Shown here one piece after another: positions 26,346 to 34,528 of a DNA stretch of 64,000 nt (positions are counted from its first letter, which is position 1; each line of letters begins with the position of its first letter). The position numbers were made by a program, and so were the translations under genes. The notes under the pieces were generated by a model that was not told the origin of the DNA, did no database searches, and was given only the letters and a program-made list of their open reading frames with translations. The DNA comes from Chryseobacterium populi (lineage in GTDB: Bacteria > Bacteroidota > Bacteroidia > Flavobacteriales > Weeksellaceae), in the NCBI RefSeq assembly GCF_000282115.1, contig NZ_AKJY01000034.1:1-64000 (forward strand). Direction: 5' to 3'.

Positions 26346-26864
26346 CTAAGAAAGAAGGTCAATGAATGAATCATAAGTCCCGTCATAATCTTCCCACTTC
26401 TGATTATTGACAAAAAATGAAGGGGTTCCGTTGACGCCGCTTCTTACTCCACCTTCAAAATCAGTTTCAATTTTATCCTGCAGGTTGGCAGTGGTAATGT
26501 CATTTTCAACTTTATGAATATCGAGTTTCAATGCTTTGATACACTCTTTAAGCATGTCTTCATTCAGCATGTTTTGATTATTATAAATCAGATCGTGCAT
26601 TTCCCAGAATTTCCCTTGTTTTCCGGCTGCTTCCGCTATTGTTGCAGCTGCCATAGCATATTCATGAGAATCTGTTAAAGGAAAGTTTCTGAAAATAAAA
26701 GCGACTTCATCAGAATGCTCTTCAGCAAATCTTTTTACAAGTGGAAAAGCATGTCCGCAATAAGGACACTGATAATCTCCATATTCTACTAATACGATTT
26801 TTGCAGTATTGGGATCACCCTGAACATGATCGTTAGGGCTAACTGGAATTCTTAGAACAGACAT
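26346..26864 (-). CDS. DsbA-family thioredoxin-fold protein
   Basis: This 172-residue protein has a CPYC redox motif (Cys33, Cys36) after EYGDYQ and a helical insert (about 65-130). The cis-Pro loop is NGTPSFFV. There is no signal peptide, so unlike true DsbA it is probably cytosolic, and a reductase or disulfide-repair role is more likely than periplasmic oxidation. It is separated by two bases from the peroxiredoxin gene upstream, suggesting a functional pair in thiol-based peroxide defence. Confidence 0.85.
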   Translation of the reverse strand: MSVLRIPVSPNDHVQGDPNTAKIVLVEYGDYQCPYCGHAFPLVKRFAEEHSDEVAFIFRNFPLTDSHEYAMAAATIAEAAGKQGKFWEMHDLIYNNQNMLNEDMLKECIKALKLDIHKVENDITTANLQDKIETDFEGGVRSGVNGTPSFFVNNQKWEDYDGTYDSFIDLLS

Positions 26865-26866
26865 AA

Positions 26867-27334
26867 TTATTGTTTTTGAGTTAAACTTTCTAAAGCATCG
26901 ATAATGCCGTCAGCACCAGGATTAATACCATCAGGAGATAAATAACTCCATTGAATGATTCCTTCTTTATCGATTACAAACAAAGCTCTTTTTGATGTTC
27001 CGTTTTCTTCATTATAAACTCCGTAAGCTGCTGAAACTTCTCCTTTCGGATTAAAATCGGCCAATAAAGGAAAGTGTAGCTTCCTGTTCTCCATAAAGGC
27101 GTCATGGCACCAGGCGCTGTCTACTGAAATTCCCAGAATCTCGGCGTCGTATTTTCGGAAAATGGAAAGCATTTCATTATATAAACTCACCTGGTCTCCA
27201 CACACAGGGCTCCAGTCTGCTGGATAGAAAACCAAAACTAGGTTTTTACCTGAAAAATCAGAAAGTTTCAGCTTTTGATCAGGTGTGGAATGAAGTTCAA
27301 ATTCCGGGGCTGGGGTTCCTTTTTCTAATATCAT
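26867..27334 (-). CDS. Peroxiredoxin (AhpC/TSA family)
   Basis: This 155-residue thioredoxin-fold peroxidase has the peroxidatic Cys45 in FYPADWSPVCGDQ. A second Cys lies in SAWCHDAFM (about residue 78), which could act as resolving Cys. The sequence around the active site is closest to the AhpE/1-Cys-like or BCP groups. It reduces peroxides in the cytosol using thiol donors. The CPYC protein encoded two bases downstream is a plausible reductant; that is inference. Confidence 0.9.
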   Translation of the reverse strand: MILEKGTPAPEFELHSTPDQKLKLSDFSGKNLVLVFYPADWSPVCGDQVSLYNEMLSIFRKYDAEILGISVDSAWCHDAFMENRKLHFPLLADFNPKGEVSAAYGVYNEENGTSKRALFVIDKEGIIQWSYLSPDGINPGADGIIDALESLTQKQ

Positions 27335-27701
27335 ATTTAGAGATTTGATTAATGTGTATTTAATGGCAGATTAAAATTATAAATAGGAATTTAATTTATT
27401 GTATTTAAAAACTTAAATTTATATTAAAGTTTGGCTTAAAATGAGAATTATTTAACATATACAAAAAATAACAAAAAGCATTCACCAAGAATGTTTTCTT
27501 GATTGGGATAAGTAAGAGAAAGTAATTCAACTTCATATTAATTTTTCAATTATTCTACGTTACGTATAGCCGTAATTAAATTTTAATCCTATTCTATACC
27601 TTTGAAAAGTCGTATTAAAGGTGCTTAATATAGAAAAATAATTTCCAGATTATTGGATTTATTTTATGTCTTCACAATGAAATTTAAATATTAAAATAAA
27701 T
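27335..27701. other. AT-rich divergent intergenic region
   Basis: This 367-base spacer separates the minus-strand peroxiredoxin and the plus-strand small-peptide gene. It is very AT-rich and has no open frame with a coding signature. It contains a short palindrome CAAGAATGTTTTCTTG (about 27487-27502) and TACCTTTG (27597-27604), a -7 match for the rightward genes. A regulator could bind the palindrome, but nothing identifies it. Confidence 0.5.
27597..27604 (+). promoter_or_regulatory. Candidate -7 box for the small secreted peptide gene
   Basis: TACCTTTG fits TAnnTTTG. It would give a leader of about 90 bases before the ATG at 27702. No clear -33 element was seen. Confidence 0.5.
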
Positions 27702-27950
27702 ATGAAAAAACTAATGATAGTTTTAGCTATGGTAGCTTTTGTGGCTATTGAAGCAAAAGTATGTACAAAAGGGTGTTATAATTCAGCCGGTGGTTATGGA
27801 GTTGGCATGGGATGGAATGTTCCAAATGGAACTGCTTGTACAGGAAATCCTCCTCATGGAGCAACAGTTCATTATGCCTATGCAACGTCAGATTATGTCT
27901 TTGATACCGGAGTAGTTGATTCGTGGGAAGGAACAAGTATAGGTTGCTAA
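27702..27950 (+). CDS. Small secreted cysteine-containing peptide
   Basis: This 82-residue protein has a signal peptide (residues 1-18, ending IEA). The mature part is about 64 residues, rich in Gly, Tyr and Trp, with four cysteines (21, 25, 46 and the C-terminal residue 82). It has a CxxxC start and a Gly-rich run (GGYGVGMGWNVPNG). The even Cys number and export suggest two disulfides. I do not recognise a family. It is followed 20 bases later by a lipoprotein gene in the same orientation, so the pair is probably cotranscribed. A structural or effector role is open. Confidence 0.65.
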   Translation: MKKLMIVLAMVAFVAIEAKVCTKGCYNSAGGYGVGMGWNVPNGTACTGNPPHGATVHYAYATSDYVFDTGVVDSWEGTSIGC

Positions 27951-27970
27951 CAAAAAAATAAATTAAGAAT

Positions 27971-28621
27971 ATGAAAAAAATCATTTTAAGCACTATAGCT
28001 ATAACTTCAATTTTAGCAAACTGTTCTAAAGAAGACGCTATGGCAAATGAATCAAATAATGATAAAAGTGCATTTAAATCATCGATTTTAAATGAAAATA
28101 ATTCAGTCACTAGCAGGGTCGCTGGGAAAGAGTATACAGAACAATTGCCATATCTTGATGCTCATACAGATTTTCTTACTTTCAGTATTGAGAATGATCT
28201 TAATCATAAAATAAATGACTCTGAAATTGAGTGGAAAGTAATTAATTCATTGTATAACACTGATTTAAGTACTGCAGAGAAACAATTTTTGATCTATATA
28301 ATACTTGCCAAAAAAGATCTTCTTGGAACTCAAAATGAAACGCCGACTCAGGATCAGGCTGCCTTAATAGCAAATTATGCTAAAGAATTAGTTGCTTCAA
28401 AATACATAGGATATTGTCTTTTGTACAATACCTTAGTGACTTTGAACAAAGATTCTCAAAATACACAATTAGTGAAGGATTTAGCAAAACAGATTGTTAC
28501 TTATTCAGGAACTGAAACATTTCATTCAGATTTCGTACGTAAACCAGAAGGACGAGACCCCTACATAAACAAAGTTAAGGAAGATTATACTTTTTTAGAT
28601 AAAATCGAAGATTTACAATAA
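27971..28621 (+). CDS. Hypothetical lipoprotein
   Basis: This 216-residue protein has a lipobox ILANC (Cys at residue 18). After a low-complexity Asn/Ser linker (about 25-50) the body is largely alpha-helical and charged (STAEKQFLIYIILAKKDLL, DQAALIANYAKELVASKYIG). I do not recognise a family. It is 20 bases downstream of the small cysteine peptide gene. If the peptide is toxic or self-active, a lipoprotein partner could protect or retain it, but nothing in the sequence shows that. Confidence 0.65.
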   Translation: MKKIILSTIAITSILANCSKEDAMANESNNDKSAFKSSILNENNSVTSRVAGKEYTEQLPYLDAHTDFLTFSIENDLNHKINDSEIEWKVINSLYNTDLSTAEKQFLIYIILAKKDLLGTQNETPTQDQAALIANYAKELVASKYIGYCLLYNTLVTLNKDSQNTQLVKDLAKQIVTYSGTETFHSDFVRKPEGRDPYINKVKEDYTFLDKIEDLQ

Positions 28622-28625
28622 AAAT

Positions 28626-28688
28626 ATGAAGTTCTTTAAAGAAGCTGAACAACTAAATTCCGAAGAAACTGCATCAGAAGAAAAATAA
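28626..28688 (+). CDS. Possible micro-ORF (20 codons)
   Basis: ATG at 28626 begins MKFFKEAEQLNSEETASEEK and stops with TAA at 28688, four bases after the lipoprotein stop. It has an acidic-amphipathic composition. It could be a translated microprotein of the same transcript or chance. There is no homology evidence available here. Confidence 0.25.
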   Translation: MKFFKEAEQLNSEETASEEK

Positions 28689-28708
28689 GTTTATTTTTTA
28701 CTGATATA

Positions 28709-28906
28709 TCATTTTATTTTAATAAACTTAAATTTTGGTTTGATGACGGCATTTAAAAACCTGCCTTTAGATCTTACTGTTTTAAATTTATCAGAAATGG
28801 GCTGCGGAACCTTCAGATAATCATATATGGCACCCGACTGATATATAATCCGCAATATTTCAGTTTCAGGAAAATAGATATATTGATTAACAACACTGGA
28901 AGGCAT
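28709..28906 (-). CDS. KTSC-domain protein
   Basis: This 65-residue protein starts MPSSVVNQYIYFPETEILRI and continues with FQSGAIYDYLKVP-like residues (YQSGAIYDYLKVP), SKGRFLNAVIKPKFKF. This is the KTSC family pattern (related to the C-terminal part of some lysyl-tRNA synthetases; role unknown, possibly nucleic-acid binding). The start is taken at 28906 because it is ATG and matches the usual N-terminus; the frame opens five codons earlier with TTG. It is a small cytosolic protein. It lies at the end of the same strand as the DUF4407 gene but beyond that gene's terminator. Confidence 0.8.
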   Translation of the reverse strand: MPSSVVNQYIYFPETEILRIIYQSGAIYDYLKVPQPISDKFKTVRSKGRFLNAVIKPKFKFIKIK

Positions 28907-28939
28907 ACTATTTTCCTGCAAAAAATATTCCTATCATTA

Positions 28940-28970
28940 AAAACCCCTTCAGGATTTCTGAAAGGGTTTT
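28940..28970 (-). terminator. Intrinsic terminator after DUF4407 gene
   Basis: A stem AAACCCCTTCAG / CTGAAAGGGTTT has one mismatch and loop GATTT. It lies immediately past the stop of the minus-strand gene at 28974. Confidence 0.7.
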
Positions 28971-28973
28971 AAT

Positions 28974-30044
28974 TTATTTCTTAAGGTTTTCTTTAAAATC
29001 ATCAATCCGGAAATCGGTCAGGGCATTTCCTTTTTCCACTTTTTCTTTTGAATATAAGCGGAAATCATTTTCGGTTTTTTCAAGGAGATAATCATAAGGC
29101 CCGATATGAGAAATTAATTTGACCAATACAGGAGAAATTTCAAGACAAATAAAAAGCCCCATAATAAAAGCAGCAGCTAGACCTATGATAGCCGAATTTT
29201 TCCCCAGCTCATCCAATGCCTGTAGCCTTGCTGCAAAGCCATTGAATTTGTCCTCAAATGTTTCGGTTGATTTTCTTTCCGTTTCAAGATTGGCATATAC
29301 TTTTGAGATCTCTTTATCCAGGTATTCAAGCCTTGGGGCCACCTGCTTCTGGTAATTCTCCAGATCCTGTCTTCTTTGCTCCTTAAGTTCCTGTTTACGT
29401 TTGGCATTAGGCCCAAAACCTTCTTTTCCACTTGTAAGGTCAGTCTGTTTTCCTAGAATCTCCTTTTCCAGTTCTACAGCTGCAGAATCATAAGACTTCT
29501 GGTACTGTCCAACTTTTTCTGAGATCTGTTTCTTTTCTGTTTCGAAAGGGCCGCTTTGTTGTAAAATCCTTCCGTTCATTTCACCCTGAAGCTGTTTTTT
29601 ATTTCTCTGGATGATTGTATTCAATTGTTTGTTAACCTCTTTCTCGAAAATTTTGAGCTCTAGTGGCTTTGAAATAATGATTCCTAAAAATGTTGCTAAA
29701 ACCAGACGAGGAACAGCCATTAGAACCTGATTCCACCAGGTGCCTGTTTTTTTTATGGAAGAAACAATATAACGGTCAAGATTGAAAATCATTAATCCCC
29801 ATAAAATTCCAAAGCCCGCCGATGCCCATATATTATCAAATACAGTATACATGGCATAGCCTGCTGAGAGAGTGGCAAAAACAGCTGTAAAAAGGACGAT
29901 TCCACCAATCCCGGCAAATTTGTTCCATTCACTTGGGGTTTTTCTTAAAATATGGATGTTTCCCCCGGAGCAGACCATCAGAAACTTCTGGAACCAATTT
30001 ATCTTATGACTCACTTGATTTATAGTTTGTTGGTTATTTTTCAT
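28974..30044 (-). CDS. DUF4407 membrane protein
   Basis: This 356-residue protein has an N-terminal pair of transmembrane helices (about 45-90), a third near 110-135 and a fourth near 285-305 (IIGLAAAFIMGLFICLEISPVLV). A long charged coiled-coil region lies between (about 140-275, rich in Lys, Glu and Gln). This is the architecture of the DUF4407 family, whose function is unknown. The start is set at 30044 (MKNNQQTINQ) because a TAnnTTTG box (30060-30067) covers the alternative start at 30062. The first codons of this gene were carried along when the neighbouring metalloprotease gene duplicated (see 32303-32345). Confidence 0.82.
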   Translation of the reverse strand: MKNNQQTINQVSHKINWFQKFLMVCSGGNIHILRKTPSEWNKFAGIGGIVLFTAVFATLSAGYAMYTVFDNIWASAGFGILWGLMIFNLDRYIVSSIKKTGTWWNQVLMAVPRLVLATFLGIIISKPLELKIFEKEVNKQLNTIIQRNKKQLQGEMNGRILQQSGPFETEKKQISEKVGQYQKSYDSAAVELEKEILGKQTDLTSGKEGFGPNAKRKQELKEQRRQDLENYQKQVAPRLEYLDKEISKVYANLETERKSTETFEDKFNGFAARLQALDELGKNSAIIGLAAAFIMGLFICLEISPVLVKLISHIGPYDYLLEKTENDFRLYSKEKVEKGNALTDFRIDDFKENLKK

Positions 30045-30059
30045 GATTGAAAATTTATA

Positions 30060-30067
30060 CAAAAGTA
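30060..30067 (-). promoter_or_regulatory. Candidate -7 box for the DUF4407 gene
   Basis: TACTTTTG on the minus strand, 15 bases before the start codon at 30044, fits TAnnTTTG. In the duplicated copy near 32357 the same site reads with a changed base (CAAAAGGA on the plus strand), consistent with decay there. Confidence 0.55.
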
Positions 30068-30185
30068 ATACTAAAAATCATACCAATGTTAAAAACAGTA
30101 ATATGTTTTACCAAGTATGTTTGTTTTACGAGTTAAGTTGTTGTATTCCAATTTTTTATAAAATAATATGAAATCGTATTGAATA

Positions 30186-30214
30186 TTTGGCTGAAAAATC
30201 GCTTGTTACTTTTG
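30186..30214 (+). promoter_or_regulatory. Promoter of the inactive M43 paralogue
   Basis: TTTG (30186-30189), 17 bases, then TACTTTTG (30207-30214) match the Bacteroidota -33/-7 pattern. The promoter lies about 46 bases before the ATG at 30261. The intact promoter suggests that the catalytically dead gene is still expressed. Confidence 0.6.
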
Positions 30215-30260
30215 ATAAAAATCATATTTTAGTGGCAATTATTTATTAAATAAATACAAT

Positions 30261-32156
30261 ATGAAAAAAATTATTATGATTTTCGCATTAATTTCTTTTA
30301 TTAATGCATTTTCTCAAAACACAGAAAAATATTATAATTCTGATCGTGCGATGAGAAAAATGGATGCCAAATACGCACATTTGGAAAAAGATAGAAAAGA
30401 AGTAGAGGCCAGATTAGCCGGGTTGGATAAACGATCTTATCTGAATAAAGTAGGGGCAACTACTTCCTGGAACGGACTTTATACAGGCCAGATATATGAG
30501 ATTCCTGTAGTAGTGCACGTAATTGAATCTCAGGCTGCAGCCAATGCCTACCTTTCCCTTACAGACCAGGAGATTATAGATTGGATCGACAGGACAAACA
30601 GCATGTTTGCTACAACTTTCGGAAATGGTTTTTACCCTGAAGGCCCTGGTCCCGACGGCGGAGCAGTGATGCCTTTTAAGCTTGTGCTGGCTAAAAGATC
30701 CCCAAGCTGCACCCCTACTACGGGTATTGTAAGATACAATGGAAGTACGATTCCCTCATACGATACGTGGGGAGTTCGTGTGCAGGGTACAGTTGGAGTA
30801 AGGAGTGACAAGATTAGAAACGCGGAACCTCACTGGCCGGAAACATCCTATTTTAATATCTATGTGGTGATAGGATTTGATGGCCAGCAACAATTGTCAT
30901 ATGAAATAAACGGAGTATCAACTTACCCGGGTTCTTATGATTACTACTATGACAGTTTTATAAAAGTTGCTGTGATTAAAGCCCCGAACAATGTAACACT
31001 TACCCGGCAAATTGGAATGGCCCTAGGATTATATTATACTTTCCAAGGGGATAGTGATAACTATCTTACAGGTTGCCCTATAAATAATAACTGTGAGACA
31101 GACGGTGACAGGGTTTGTGATACTTCACCTTCCAAAAGTATGGAGGGATCTGCGGTGGTTCCTGATAATAATACAATTGACCCATGTACGGGACAAAATT
31201 ACGACGGAACCCAGTATAATGTCATGAATGAGACAAGTTCCAGCCGTAAGTTTACAGAAGGGCAGAGAGACAGAGCTGTTATGATGATGATGGAGAACCG
31301 AAAAAACCTGCTTAATTCAACAGCCGGACAAGATCCGTCAGTTGTTATTCCGTCTCCTGTATCTGTTGTTGCAGCACAATGTAACCCCGCGGGAACGCTT
31401 CATCCTACTAATAATAATTTTACCATTGGACCTTACAAAGTTAATTTTGGAAGTATCAACAGCACTACTAACGGGTATGATTCAGATGAAGCAGCACCTG
31501 TCTATTATGCAGACTATTGTATGGCAACATGTATCAGACCTGCTTACTATACTGATATTTCGGCAACAGCCGGCACGCCATTGAGAGTAAGCTATTTGAA
31601 TGGACTTCCCCAGGCGGATAAATTCAAGACAAAAGTCTGGATAGATTACAATAACAACGGTTCTTTTGAAGATACCGAATTAGTAGTTAATGATACTTCG
31701 GTGAGCCCTTTAGATCCAGGATCAGGCACCACGCTTACCAATAATATTACTGTACCTGCTTCAGCAGTGAAGAATACTTATCTCAGAATGAGAGTTGCTG
31801 TAGATGCGGCAACGTTTGATGGAGCGGATCTTCCTGATTTTGGACCGTGTGCTCAATTGCAATACGGGCAGATGGAAGATTATGCAGTAAGAATTTTAGA
31901 TGTATTAGGAACTTCTGAAGTGAAAAATAATTCAGAAACTAAAATTATCTATTTAAAATCTGAAAATAAGCTGAAATTAGTTGGCGGTAAGAACAGTATA
32001 TTTGGAAATTACGAGATCTATGATGCAAGTGGAAAAATCCTTCAGAAAGGAGTTTCTAAATCAGATGAGATTCAGATCAATCAGCAGCTTCCAAAAGGAA
32101 TGTACATGATCAATTATTCAGATAAGAAAGAATCGAAAAAATTCTTAAATAATTAA
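30261..32156 (+). CDS. M43-like pseudo-metalloprotease, GEVED domain, T9SS type A sorted
   Basis: This 631-residue protein is a close paralogue of the gene at 32573. It has a signal peptide (1-18), an M43-like metalloprotease domain (about 65-350), a GEVED domain (about 400-540, KTKVWIDYNNNGSFED ... GQMEDYAVRIL) and a T9SS type A C-terminal sorting domain (about 555-631). The zinc motif is lost: where the paralogue has HELGHAFGLYH this protein reads RQIGMALGLYY (residues 249-259). All three His and the catalytic Glu are replaced. The Met-turn Tyr is also changed (MNE instead of MNY, residue 324). The frame is intact and the sorting domain is nearly identical to the paralogue, so it is a maintained pseudoenzyme or a very young one. 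Confidence 0.88.
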   Translation: MKKIIMIFALISFINAFSQNTEKYYNSDRAMRKMDAKYAHLEKDRKEVEARLAGLDKRSYLNKVGATTSWNGLYTGQIYEIPVVVHVIESQAAANAYLSLTDQEIIDWIDRTNSMFATTFGNGFYPEGPGPDGGAVMPFKLVLAKRSPSCTPTTGIVRYNGSTIPSYDTWGVRVQGTVGVRSDKIRNAEPHWPETSYFNIYVVIGFDGQQQLSYEINGVSTYPGSYDYYYDSFIKVAVIKAPNNVTLTRQIGMALGLYYTFQGDSDNYLTGCPINNNCETDGDRVCDTSPSKSMEGSAVVPDNNTIDPCTGQNYDGTQYNVMNETSSSRKFTEGQRDRAVMMMMENRKNLLNSTAGQDPSVVIPSPVSVVAAQCNPAGTLHPTNNNFTIGPYKVNFGSINSTTNGYDSDEAAPVYYADYCMATCIRPAYYTDISATAGTPLRVSYLNGLPQADKFKTKVWIDYNNNGSFEDTELVVNDTSVSPLDPGSGTTLTNNITVPASAVKNTYLRMRVAVDAATFDGADLPDFGPCAQLQYGQMEDYAVRILDVLGTSEVKNNSETKIIYLKSENKLKLVGGKNSIFGNYEIYDASGKILQKGVSKSDEIQINQQLPKGMYMINYSDKKESKKFLNN

Positions 32157-32220
32157 ATAAGAAGCTGTCTCATAATAAAATGTAAACTGCACCCAAAAGT
32201 CTAAATAATATTTTGATAAG

Positions 32221-32249
32221 AAAGAGTCCTGCACTGTGCAGGACTCTTT
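32221..32249. terminator. Strong intrinsic terminator after first M43 paralogue
   Basis: A 13-bp perfect stem AAAGAGTCCTGCA / TGCAGGACTCTTT has a 3-base loop and T-rich flanks. It lies in the unique spacer between the duplicated units. The older terminator of this unit is reduced to its left arm (GCTGTCTCA, about 32164). Confidence 0.85.
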
Positions 32250-32302
32250 CCTTTTAAATTAAGTCTGATCTATCCTGTAGTAATGAATATATTCTTTCAT
32301 TG

Positions 32303-32345
32303 ACCTTATGATTCGCTTGATTTATAGTTTGTTGGTTGTTTTCAT
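32303..32345 (-). pseudogene. Fossil 5' end of the DUF4407 gene
   Basis: Read on the minus strand from 32345, this matches the first 14 or so codons of the DUF4407 gene (30044 leftward). The shared part is ACCAACAAACTATAAATCAA and the following CATAAG. A small deletion after the fourth base of codon two breaks the frame. Similarity continues upstream through the promoter to the next M43 gene. It is a passenger of the tandem duplication and marks its left boundary. It is not expressed as protein. Confidence 0.8.
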
Positions 32346-32513
32346 AATTAAAAATGTATACAAAAGGAATACTAAAAATAAGATCAATGTTAAAGAGTAG
32401 GAATATATTTTACCATTGTGTTTGTTTTTACTAAGTTAAATTATTGTATCCCAGTTTTTTATAGAATAATATGAAACTATTATTGAATATTTGTAAAATT
32501 TAGGTAGAAATTA

Positions 32514-32544
32514 TTGGGGTGTTTTGAAAAAAATGATAGTTTTG
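32514..32544 (+). promoter_or_regulatory. Promoter of the active M43 gene
   Basis: TTG (32514-32516), 20 bases, then TAGTTTTG (32537-32544) fit the TTTG/TAnnTTTG pattern about 28 bases before the ATG at 32573. The promoter sequence differs from that of the sister copy, so the two may be regulated differently. Confidence 0.55.
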
Positions 32545-32572
32545 TGAAAAATTATTTACGAAATAAGTTAAT

Positions 32573-34468
32573 ATGAAGAAAATTATTATGATTTATGCAT
32601 TGATTTCTTTTGTTAATGCATTTTCTCAAAACGCGGAAAAATATTGTGGTTTTGATGATGTAATGAGAAAAATGAATGCTAAATATCCAAATTTAGAAAA
32701 AAATAGAGAGGAAGTCGAAGCAAGACTGGCTGGATTAAATAAACAATCCTATCTGAATAAAGTAGGAGCAACTACTTCCTGGAACGGCCTTTATTCAGGC
32801 CAGGTATACGAAATTCCTGTGGTAGTGCATGTGATTGAATCTCAGGCTGCAGCCAATGCTAACCTCTCCCTTACAGATCAGGAGATTAAAGATTGGATCG
32901 ACAGGGCAAACAGCATGTATGCCACAACTTTCGGAAATGGTTTTTACCCTGAAGGCACAGGTCCTGACGGTGGAGCCGTGATTCCTTTCAAGCTTGTATT
33001 AGCTAAAAGATCTCCAAGCTGTACTCCTACAACAGGTATTGTAAGATATAATGGGAGCACGATTCCTCTATATGATACCAGGGGTATTAAGATGCAGAGT
33101 GCAAGTGGAGCAAGTGATAGCCAGATTAAAAACGAACTGGCCCCTCACTGGCCGGAGACATCCTATTTTAATATCTATGTGGTGATCGGGTTTGATGGCC
33201 AACAACAATTATCATACGGATTAATGGGATATGCCATGTTCCCGGATTCTTATGATTACAGCTATGAAAGTTTCATGAAAGTGGCTACGATTAAAAACCT
33301 GAACGATACAACACTCACCCATGAGTTGGGACATGCTTTCGGATTATACCATACGTTTCAGGGAGTATCATATACCAATCAAACGAGTTGTCCTGTAAAT
33401 AATAACTGTGCAACAGACGGGGACAGGGTTTGCGATACATCTCCTTCAAGAAGTATGTATGGAGTTCCGGTTCCTAATAATAATACAATTGACCCATGTA
33501 CGGGACAAAATAACGATGGAACCCAGTATAATGTCATGAATTATACAAATTCTAACCGTAAGTTTACAGAAGGGCAGAGAGACAGAGCCATCATGCTTAT
33601 GATGGAATACCGAAAAAACCTGCTTAATTCAACAGCTGGTAAAGATCCGTCAGTTGTTATCCCTTCACCGGTTTCTGTAATTGCAGCACAATGTAACCCT
33701 GCAGGAACACTTCATCCAACTAATAATAATTTTGCCATAGGACCTTACAAAGTTAATTTTGGAAGTATCAACAGTACAACGAACGGATATGATTCAGATG
33801 AAGCTGCTCCTGTCTACTATGCAGATTATTCTACAGCAACATGTATCAGGCCGGCCTATTATACTGATATTTCAGCAACAGCCGGCACGCCGTTGAAAGT
33901 AAGCTATATGAATGGATTTCCCCAGGCAAATAAATTCAGGACAAAAGTCTGGATAGATTATAATAACAACGGTTCTTTTGAAGATGCTGAATTAGTGGTT
34001 AATAATACTTCTGCAAATGCTATGAATTCAGGATCTGACATAACGCTTACCAATGATATCACGGCACCTGCTTCAGCAGTAAAAAATACATATTTAAGAA
34101 TGAGAATTGCTGTAGATGCGGCAACGTTTAATGGAACAGATCTTCCTGATTTTGGGCCATGCGCTCAATTGCAGTACGGGCAGATGGAAGATTATGCAGT
34201 AAGAATTTTAGATGTATTAGGAACTTCTGAAGTGAAAAATAAATCAGAAACTAAAATGGTTTACATAAAATCTGAAAATAAGCTGAAATTAGTTGGTGGT
34301 AAGAATAATATATTTGGAAATTACGAGATCTATGATGCAAGTGGAAAAATCCTGCAGAAAGGAGTTTCTAAATCAGATGAGATTCAGATCAATCAGCAGC
34401 TTCCAAAAGGAATGTACATGATCAATTATTCAGATAAGAAAGAATCGAAAAAATTCTTAAATAATTAA
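32573..34468 (+). CDS. M43-family zinc metalloprotease, GEVED domain, T9SS type A sorted
   Basis: This 631-residue secreted protease has a signal peptide (1-18), a pappalysin-like M43 catalytic domain (about 65-350) with HELGHAFGLYH (His250, Glu251, His254, His260) and Met-turn NVMNYT (Met322, Tyr324). A GEVED beta-sandwich (about 400-540) and a T9SS type A sorting domain (about 555-631, ending GMYMINYSDKKESKKFLNN) follow. T9SS would export it to the surface or medium. It is the second unit of a tandem duplication whose first unit (30261) has lost the active site. Confidence 0.93.
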   Translation: MKKIIMIYALISFVNAFSQNAEKYCGFDDVMRKMNAKYPNLEKNREEVEARLAGLNKQSYLNKVGATTSWNGLYSGQVYEIPVVVHVIESQAAANANLSLTDQEIKDWIDRANSMYATTFGNGFYPEGTGPDGGAVIPFKLVLAKRSPSCTPTTGIVRYNGSTIPLYDTRGIKMQSASGASDSQIKNELAPHWPETSYFNIYVVIGFDGQQQLSYGLMGYAMFPDSYDYSYESFMKVATIKNLNDTTLTHELGHAFGLYHTFQGVSYTNQTSCPVNNNCATDGDRVCDTSPSRSMYGVPVPNNNTIDPCTGQNNDGTQYNVMNYTNSNRKFTEGQRDRAIMLMMEYRKNLLNSTAGKDPSVVIPSPVSVIAAQCNPAGTLHPTNNNFAIGPYKVNFGSINSTTNGYDSDEAAPVYYADYSTATCIRPAYYTDISATAGTPLKVSYMNGFPQANKFRTKVWIDYNNNGSFEDAELVVNNTSANAMNSGSDITLTNDITAPASAVKNTYLRMRIAVDAATFNGTDLPDFGPCAQLQYGQMEDYAVRILDVLGTSEVKNKSETKMVYIKSENKLKLVGGKNNIFGNYEIYDASGKILQKGVSKSDEIQINQQLPKGMYMINYSDKKESKKFLNN

Positions 34469-34480
34469 AATAACAAAGAG

Positions 34481-34509
34481 GCTGTCTCAATTTTGAGACA
34501 GCTTTTTTT
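34481..34509 (+). terminator. Intrinsic terminator after second M43 gene
   Basis: A 10-bp stem GCTGTCTCAA / TTGAGACAGC is followed by seven T. The left arm alone survives after the sister copy near 32164. Confidence 0.9.
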
Positions 34510-34528
34510 ATGTTTAAAAAGGATAAAT

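Noticed and set aside
34493..34528. Longer N-terminus for the lipocalin-like lipoprotein
   Set aside because: The extension reads through the terminator stem-loop and its T run; the lipoprotein signal begins at 34529.
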